Shown here in pieces: positions 62,156 through 64,000 of a stretch of 64,000 nucleotides of DNA. A model generated the notes under the pieces. That model did not search any database. It saw nothing but the letters and a program-made list of their open reading frames with translations, and was not told the DNA's origin. Made by a program: the position numbers and the translations under genes. Source of the DNA: Corynebacterium sp. HMSC074A01 (GTDB lineage Bacteria; Actinomycetota; Actinomycetes; Mycobacteriales; Mycobacteriaceae); the NCBI RefSeq assembly GCF_001831515.1, contig NZ_KV825628.1, positions 45,584 to 109,583 of the forward strand. The letters are read 5' to 3'. Every line of letters starts with the position of its first letter. The first letter of the stretch is position 1.

Positions 62156-63612
62156 TGCGGCGTGTACTCGCCCTCGGCACCGCCGCCGCCACCTTAATCG
62201 CGCTCGGCTCGTATGGCGCCGGCGCCACCCGCAACCGCAGCGGCATCATGCGCGAGCTCGGCCTCGACCCGCTCATGTACGGCCACGGCCGCGGGCTCAT
62301 GGAAGCGCTTTTGACCATCGGTATCCTCGGGCTCGTCGCCGCCTGGCTTACCCTCGGCCGCGCCCGCCCGAGTTTGCGCACCACGCGCCTGGCCACCTGG
62401 GCGTGGACCGCGCCGCTCATGCTCAGCGCCCCCATCCTCTCGCGCGACGTCTACTCCTACCTCATGCAAGGAGCGATGCTTCGCGACGGCTACGACCCCT
62501 ACACCGAAGGCGCCGCCGTCAACCCCGGGCCATATCTGTGGGAAGTCAGCCACGACTGGCGCAACACGACGACCCCCTACGGACCCGCCCACCTCGGGCT
62601 GGGCAAGGCGATCACTTCCCTGGTTGGCGACGACGTCACCGCAGGGCTGATCGTATATAAGCTCGTCTCGCTGTTGGGGTTCGCGATGATCGTGTGGGCG
62701 GTACCGCGGATTGCCGAAGCGCTCGGTGCCAACCCCGCGTTCGCGCTCTGGATCGGGGCGGCGAACCCGCTCATGCTGCTGCACATGGTCGGCGGCATGC
62801 ACAACGAATCCATCATGGTCGGCCTCGTCTCCATCGGGCTGCTCGCCTGCATCGCGCCGACGCGCCGCCGCTTTGCGTGGGCGAGCGGCGGGATCGCGCT
62901 GATCGCGCTGGCGGTCTCGCTCAAAGCTACTGCCGCGATCGCGCTGCCGTTCGTCGTGTGGATCATGCACGCACACTTTGCGACGGGCAACTGGCCCCGC
63001 CGCCTCGGCGTCTTCGCCGGCTGTGGTGCGTGGGCGCTCGCGCTGACCCTCGCGGTCGTGGACCTGGTCACCGTGGTCTCCGGGGCCTCCTGGGGGTGGG
63101 TCGCGGAGATCTCCGGCAACTCCAAGGTGGTCAACCCGCTCGCCGGGCCGACGCTTTTGGCGGAGCTCATCACCCCCGTCGCCCAGCTGGTCAACGAGAA
63201 TTTCCACTACAACACCGCCCTTGCCGCCACCCGCGCCGCCAGCGGGGTGGTCATGCTCGCGGGCCTGGTCGTCGCGTGGTGGTACTTCCGGCCGCGCAAG
63301 GGCGGCTACCCCACCCGCGCAATCGCCGGGACCTGCGCCGCCTACGCCGTCGCGTTTGTGGCAAACGCGGTCACCCTTCCGTGGTACTACGCCTCGCTGG
63401 TGTCCTTGGTGGGCACGTTCCGCGCACCGGCGTGGGTGCAGCGGGTCGCCGTGGGGGCCTCGGTGGTGGTCTCGCTCGCGTTTACGGGTAGCGGCAACCA
63501 CCGGTTTTACGACCCCTGGTTCCTCATCCTCGCCCCCTTCGTCGCCCTTGCCGCCGTGGCGTTCGTGTGGCCGCGCACCGCTCCTGTTGCGGAGGCCCAG
63601 GGCCTGCGCTAG
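62155..63612 (+). CDS. mptA: MptA-like polyprenyl-phosphomannose alpha-1,6-mannosyltransferase
   Basis: The product has 485 residues. It is a GT-C membrane enzyme with about 12 hydrophobic segments; LSRDVYSYLMQGAMLRDGYDPY in the first large loop carries the GT-C Asp. Pattern and position after idsA match corynebacterial MptA, which extends the alpha-1,6-mannan backbone of lipomannan and lipoarabinomannan on the outer membrane face, using C50-P-mannose. MptB is the sister enzyme, so the A/B label rests on synteny. The ATG overlaps the idsA stop by one base. The polyprenol made by IdsA-dependent routes is the donor carrier. Confidence 0.85.
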   Translation: MRRVLALGTAAATLIALGSYGAGATRNRSGIMRELGLDPLMYGHGRGLMEALLTIGILGLVAAWLTLGRARPSLRTTRLATWAWTAPLMLSAPILSRDVYSYLMQGAMLRDGYDPYTEGAAVNPGPYLWEVSHDWRNTTTPYGPAHLGLGKAITSLVGDDVTAGLIVYKLVSLLGFAMIVWAVPRIAEALGANPAFALWIGAANPLMLLHMVGGMHNESIMVGLVSIGLLACIAPTRRRFAWASGGIALIALAVSLKATAAIALPFVVWIMHAHFATGNWPRRLGVFAGCGAWALALTLAVVDLVTVVSGASWGWVAEISGNSKVVNPLAGPTLLAELITPVAQLVNENFHYNTALAATRAASGVVMLAGLVVAWWYFRPRKGGYPTRAIAGTCAAYAVAFVANAVTLPWYYASLVSLVGTFRAPAWVQRVAVGASVVVSLAFTGSGNHRFYDPWFLILAPFVALAAVAFVWPRTAPVAEAQGLR

Positions 63613-63623
63613 GTTTTGGGCTT

Positions 63624-64000
63624 ATGGGGGATCAACAACAATTACGGGCCTTTTTGGCCTTCAAAGCAGGGGGAATCGGAGCACTCCGGCTCGTCTACGA
63701 GGCAGGCCTGGATGCGGACGCGCTCATTGGGATGGGCGCGGCCGACGACTACGCCGACACGCTCGTGCGCCTCGCCCGCCGCTTCTTTCAGCGAACGAGC
63801 CACTCGCGCTACCAACTCGAAGCACGCGCTGCGGCAGAAGCTAACCGGCACTGCATCGAAACCCTAGAACTCATCGAGCGCACCGCACGCCGGATCACGA
63901 ACCCCACGAAGCGCTGGGAGTACACCGCGCAGCTGTGCGCCACCGAAGGGGATACCACCACCATCAGCAAGAAAGCCACCCGGCTGCGCAAAGAGTATCT
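63624..64000 (+). CDS. unrecognised gene, 3' part missing (possible DUF222/HNH-type protein)
   Basis: The frame starts at ATG 63624 (MGDQQQLRAF) and is open for 125 codons to the right edge. It is helical and Arg/Ala-rich, with YADTLVRLARRFFQR, ETLELIERTARRITNPTKRW and YTAQLCATEGDTTTISKK. In style it recalls the N-terminal DUF222-like region of corynebacterial HNH endonuclease-type proteins, but no catalytic motif is in view. It starts 12 bp after mptA. The shift in amino acid usage suggests an accessory gene next to a core block. Confidence 0.55.
   Translation, partial: MGDQQQLRAFLAFKAGGIGALRLVYEAGLDADALIGMGAADDYADTLVRLARRFFQRTSHSRYQLEARAAAEANRHCIETLELIERTARRITNPTKRWEYTAQLCATEGDTTTISKKATRLRKEY

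Overview
This window is a high-GC actinobacterial chromosome segment, most likely Corynebacterium. The evidence is a complete division and cell-wall (dcw) cluster without ftsA, a Wag31/DivIVA gene next to a type-2-like ileS with an actinobacterial T-box, a GGPP synthase followed by an MptA-type lipomannan mannosyltransferase, an MTB12-like lipoprotein, and a RelS-type small alarmone synthetase beside treY. The gene order matches what I recall of Corynebacterium glutamicum around treY-dnaE-ftsZ-mraZ-idsA. I see no tRNA, rRNA, CRISPR array, insertion sequence or prophage.

Layout. 1-7.6 kb: a YbjN-like gene cut by the window edge, a small membrane protein, a lipoprotein, a TetR regulator, glgX, a DEDD exonuclease with a BRCT domain, and an unknown conserved gene. 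7.6-16 kb: treY, relS-like alarmone synthetase, an S4-domain RNA-binding protein, a small membrane protein, a 69-bp tandem repeat array, an IMPACT/YigZ protein, treZ and ilvA. glgX, treY and treZ together cover glycogen debranching and trehalose synthesis from maltodextrins. 16-19.3 kb: three consecutive secreted proteins, each with a C-terminal hydrophobic segment. 19.4-27 kb: dnaE, then a MacAB-like exporter (permease, ATPase, lipoprotein adaptor) on the minus strand. 27-35 kb: a membrane-anchored unknown, rluD, lspA, a lipoprotein, an ABC-F ATPase, an MTB12-like lipoprotein, asparaginase and dinB.

35-59 kb is one long minus-strand block. In transcription order it runs mraZ-rsmH-ftsL-ftsI-murE-murF-mraY-murD-ftsW-murG-murC-ftsQ-ftsZ-pgeF-yggS-sepF-yggT-wag31-ileS-dinB. 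It holds the cytoplasmic and lipid-linked steps of peptidoglycan synthesis, the divisome, and the polar-growth scaffold. Three TGGGN boxes at 10-bp spacing precede mraZ. ileS has its own promoter and a T-box with a very short Stem I. 59-64 kb: a DUF3040 protein, a HEPN-like protein, a GNAT enzyme, GGPP synthase, MptA-like mannosyltransferase, and an unrecognised gene cut by the right edge.

Two unexplained DNA-level patterns stand out. (1) The 13-mer GCTTNTCGACGCC occurs at least 17 times exactly, on both strands, in several reading frames and between genes, about a thousand times more than base composition predicts. (2) A three-copy, exactly 69-bp-period array lies at 12.08-12.23 kb. Each copy has the palindrome GGAGCTAGCTCC and opens an ATG-MELAPF reading frame on the minus strand.
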